From NCBI RefSeq assembly GCF_014844035.1, contig NZ_CP062159.1:930001-994000 (forward strand): a DNA stretch of 64,000 nt, written 5' to 3'. Both the position numbers and the translations under genes were made by a program. Below, piece by piece: positions 63,495 to 64,000 of this stretch. The notes beneath the pieces are model-generated. The model worked only from the letters and a program-made list of their open reading frames with translations. It made no database searches and had not been told where the DNA came from. How positions within the stretch are numbered: the first letter of the stretch is position 1; each line of letters begins with the position of its first letter. Source of the stretch: Flavobacterium sp. MDT1-60. GTDB lineage: Bacteria > Bacteroidota > Bacteroidia > Flavobacteriales > Flavobacteriaceae.

Positions 63495-64000
63495 ATGGCA
63501 TTAGATTCAAAAATTCCACATGGTCCAATATCGGACAAATGGACAAATTATAAAGATCATATTAATTTAGTAAACCCTGCTAACAAACGTAATTTAGATA
63601 TTATTATCGTTGGTACAGGTTTAGCTGGAGGTTCTGCAGCAGCTACCTTGGCTGAGCTGGGATATAACGTAAAAGCATTTTGCTTTCAGGATTCACCAAG
63701 ACGTGCGCACTCTATTGCAGCACAAGGGGGAATCAATGCAGCAAAAAATTATAAAGGTGATGGTGACTCGGTTTACAGATTGTTTTATGACACTGTAAAA
63801 GGGGGTGACTACCGTGCGCGTGAAGCAAACGTTCACCGTTTAGCTGAAGTTTCGGCAAATATTATTGACCAATGTGTAGCTCAAGGGGTGCCATTGGCTC
63901 GTGAATATGGCGGACTTTTAGATAACCGTTCTTTTGGAGGAACTTTGGTTTCTCGTACATTTTACGCACAAGGACAAACCGGACAACAATTATTGTTAGG
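63495..64000 (+). CDS. sdhA: Succinate dehydrogenase flavoprotein subunit (5' part)
   Basis: About 168 residues are visible before the window ends. FAD-binding [20 protein letters not shown] (about 37-56), the covalent-FAD His in [16 protein letters not shown] (His about 72), and [20 protein letters not shown] (about 146-165). The N-terminal extension [16 protein letters not shown] is that of the long B-type SdhA. The sdhB gene is expected beyond the window. Confidence 0.96.
   Translation, partial: MALDSKIPHGPISDKWTNYKDHINLVNPANKRNLDIIIVGTGLAGGSAAATLAELGYNVKAFCFQDSPRRAHSIAAQGGINAAKNYKGDGDSVYRLFYDTVKGGDYRAREANVHRLAEVSANIIDQCVAQGVPLAREYGGLLDNRSFGGTLVSRTFYAQGQTGQQLLL

Noticed and set aside
1..64000. 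tRNA, rRNA and CRISPR loci
   Set aside because: I looked for cloverleaf-like GGTTCRA/CCA patterns and repeat arrays by eye and found none that I could support.

Overview
The window is a chromosome segment of a Flavobacterium-like member of the Bacteroidota. Supporting this are the AT-rich DNA, promoter boxes of the Bacteroidota form (TAnnTTTG at -7, TTTG at -33), a complete Bat (aerotolerance) operon, a PorZ-type protein with a type IX secretion C-terminal domain, a THC0290_0291-type barrel protein, an OmpA protein with thrombospondin type 3 repeats, and several intergenic repeat styles that I associate with Flavobacterium from memory. I saw no rRNA, tRNA, CRISPR array, prophage, transposase or conjugation gene.

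Layout. 1-485: 5' end of a TonB-dependent receptor. 808-5232: pgi, a lipocalin-like protein, a degenerate short-chain dehydrogenase divergent from an AraC regulator, and an unknown protein. 5254-11402: aromatic amino-acid catabolism (tryptophan dioxygenase, hpd, hmgA), mixed with an M23 peptidase lipoprotein, a DUF3108 protein, a candidate small RNA and a 23S-IVP-type four-helix-bundle gene inside a repeat-rich spacer. 11717-18067: patatin/Omp85 protein, uvrC, an AstE-like hydrolase and 5-formyl-THF cyclo-ligase. 18218-27610: the Bat operon (moxR, DUF58, an unusual membrane protein, batA, batB, batC, batD, batE), all on the minus strand. 27836-34322: aldo/keto reductase, GNAT, SDR, AlbA_2 protein, a DUF3298 lipoprotein, cystathionine gamma-synthase and an outer membrane protein. 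34645-45256: gdhA, a porZ homologue broken by a one-base frameshift, recO, ileS, a zinc-less DksA-like gene, a pair of roadblock/LC7 proteins and lspA. 45344-54190: AddA-like and AddB-like nuclease/helicase genes separated by kbl and an OmpA gene. 54692-56957: alpha/beta hydrolase and aminopeptidase P. 56958-61050: a repeat-rich accessory stretch with an unknown membrane protein, an XRE regulator, GNAT, a LytTR membrane regulator and a small membrane protein. 61094-64000: HMG-CoA synthase family protein, then sdhC and the start of sdhA.

Most genes are housekeeping. The points that repay attention are the porZ frameshift, a candidate ~110-nt RNA with promoter and terminator between hpd and the DUF3108 gene, the roadblock pair with a dyad at its promoter and no GTPase partner nearby, and the unusually rich set of non-coding repeat families (at least eight phrase types, a 24-bp inverted-repeat element in two copies, a 90-bp structured GC-rich element, and a REP-like palindrome).
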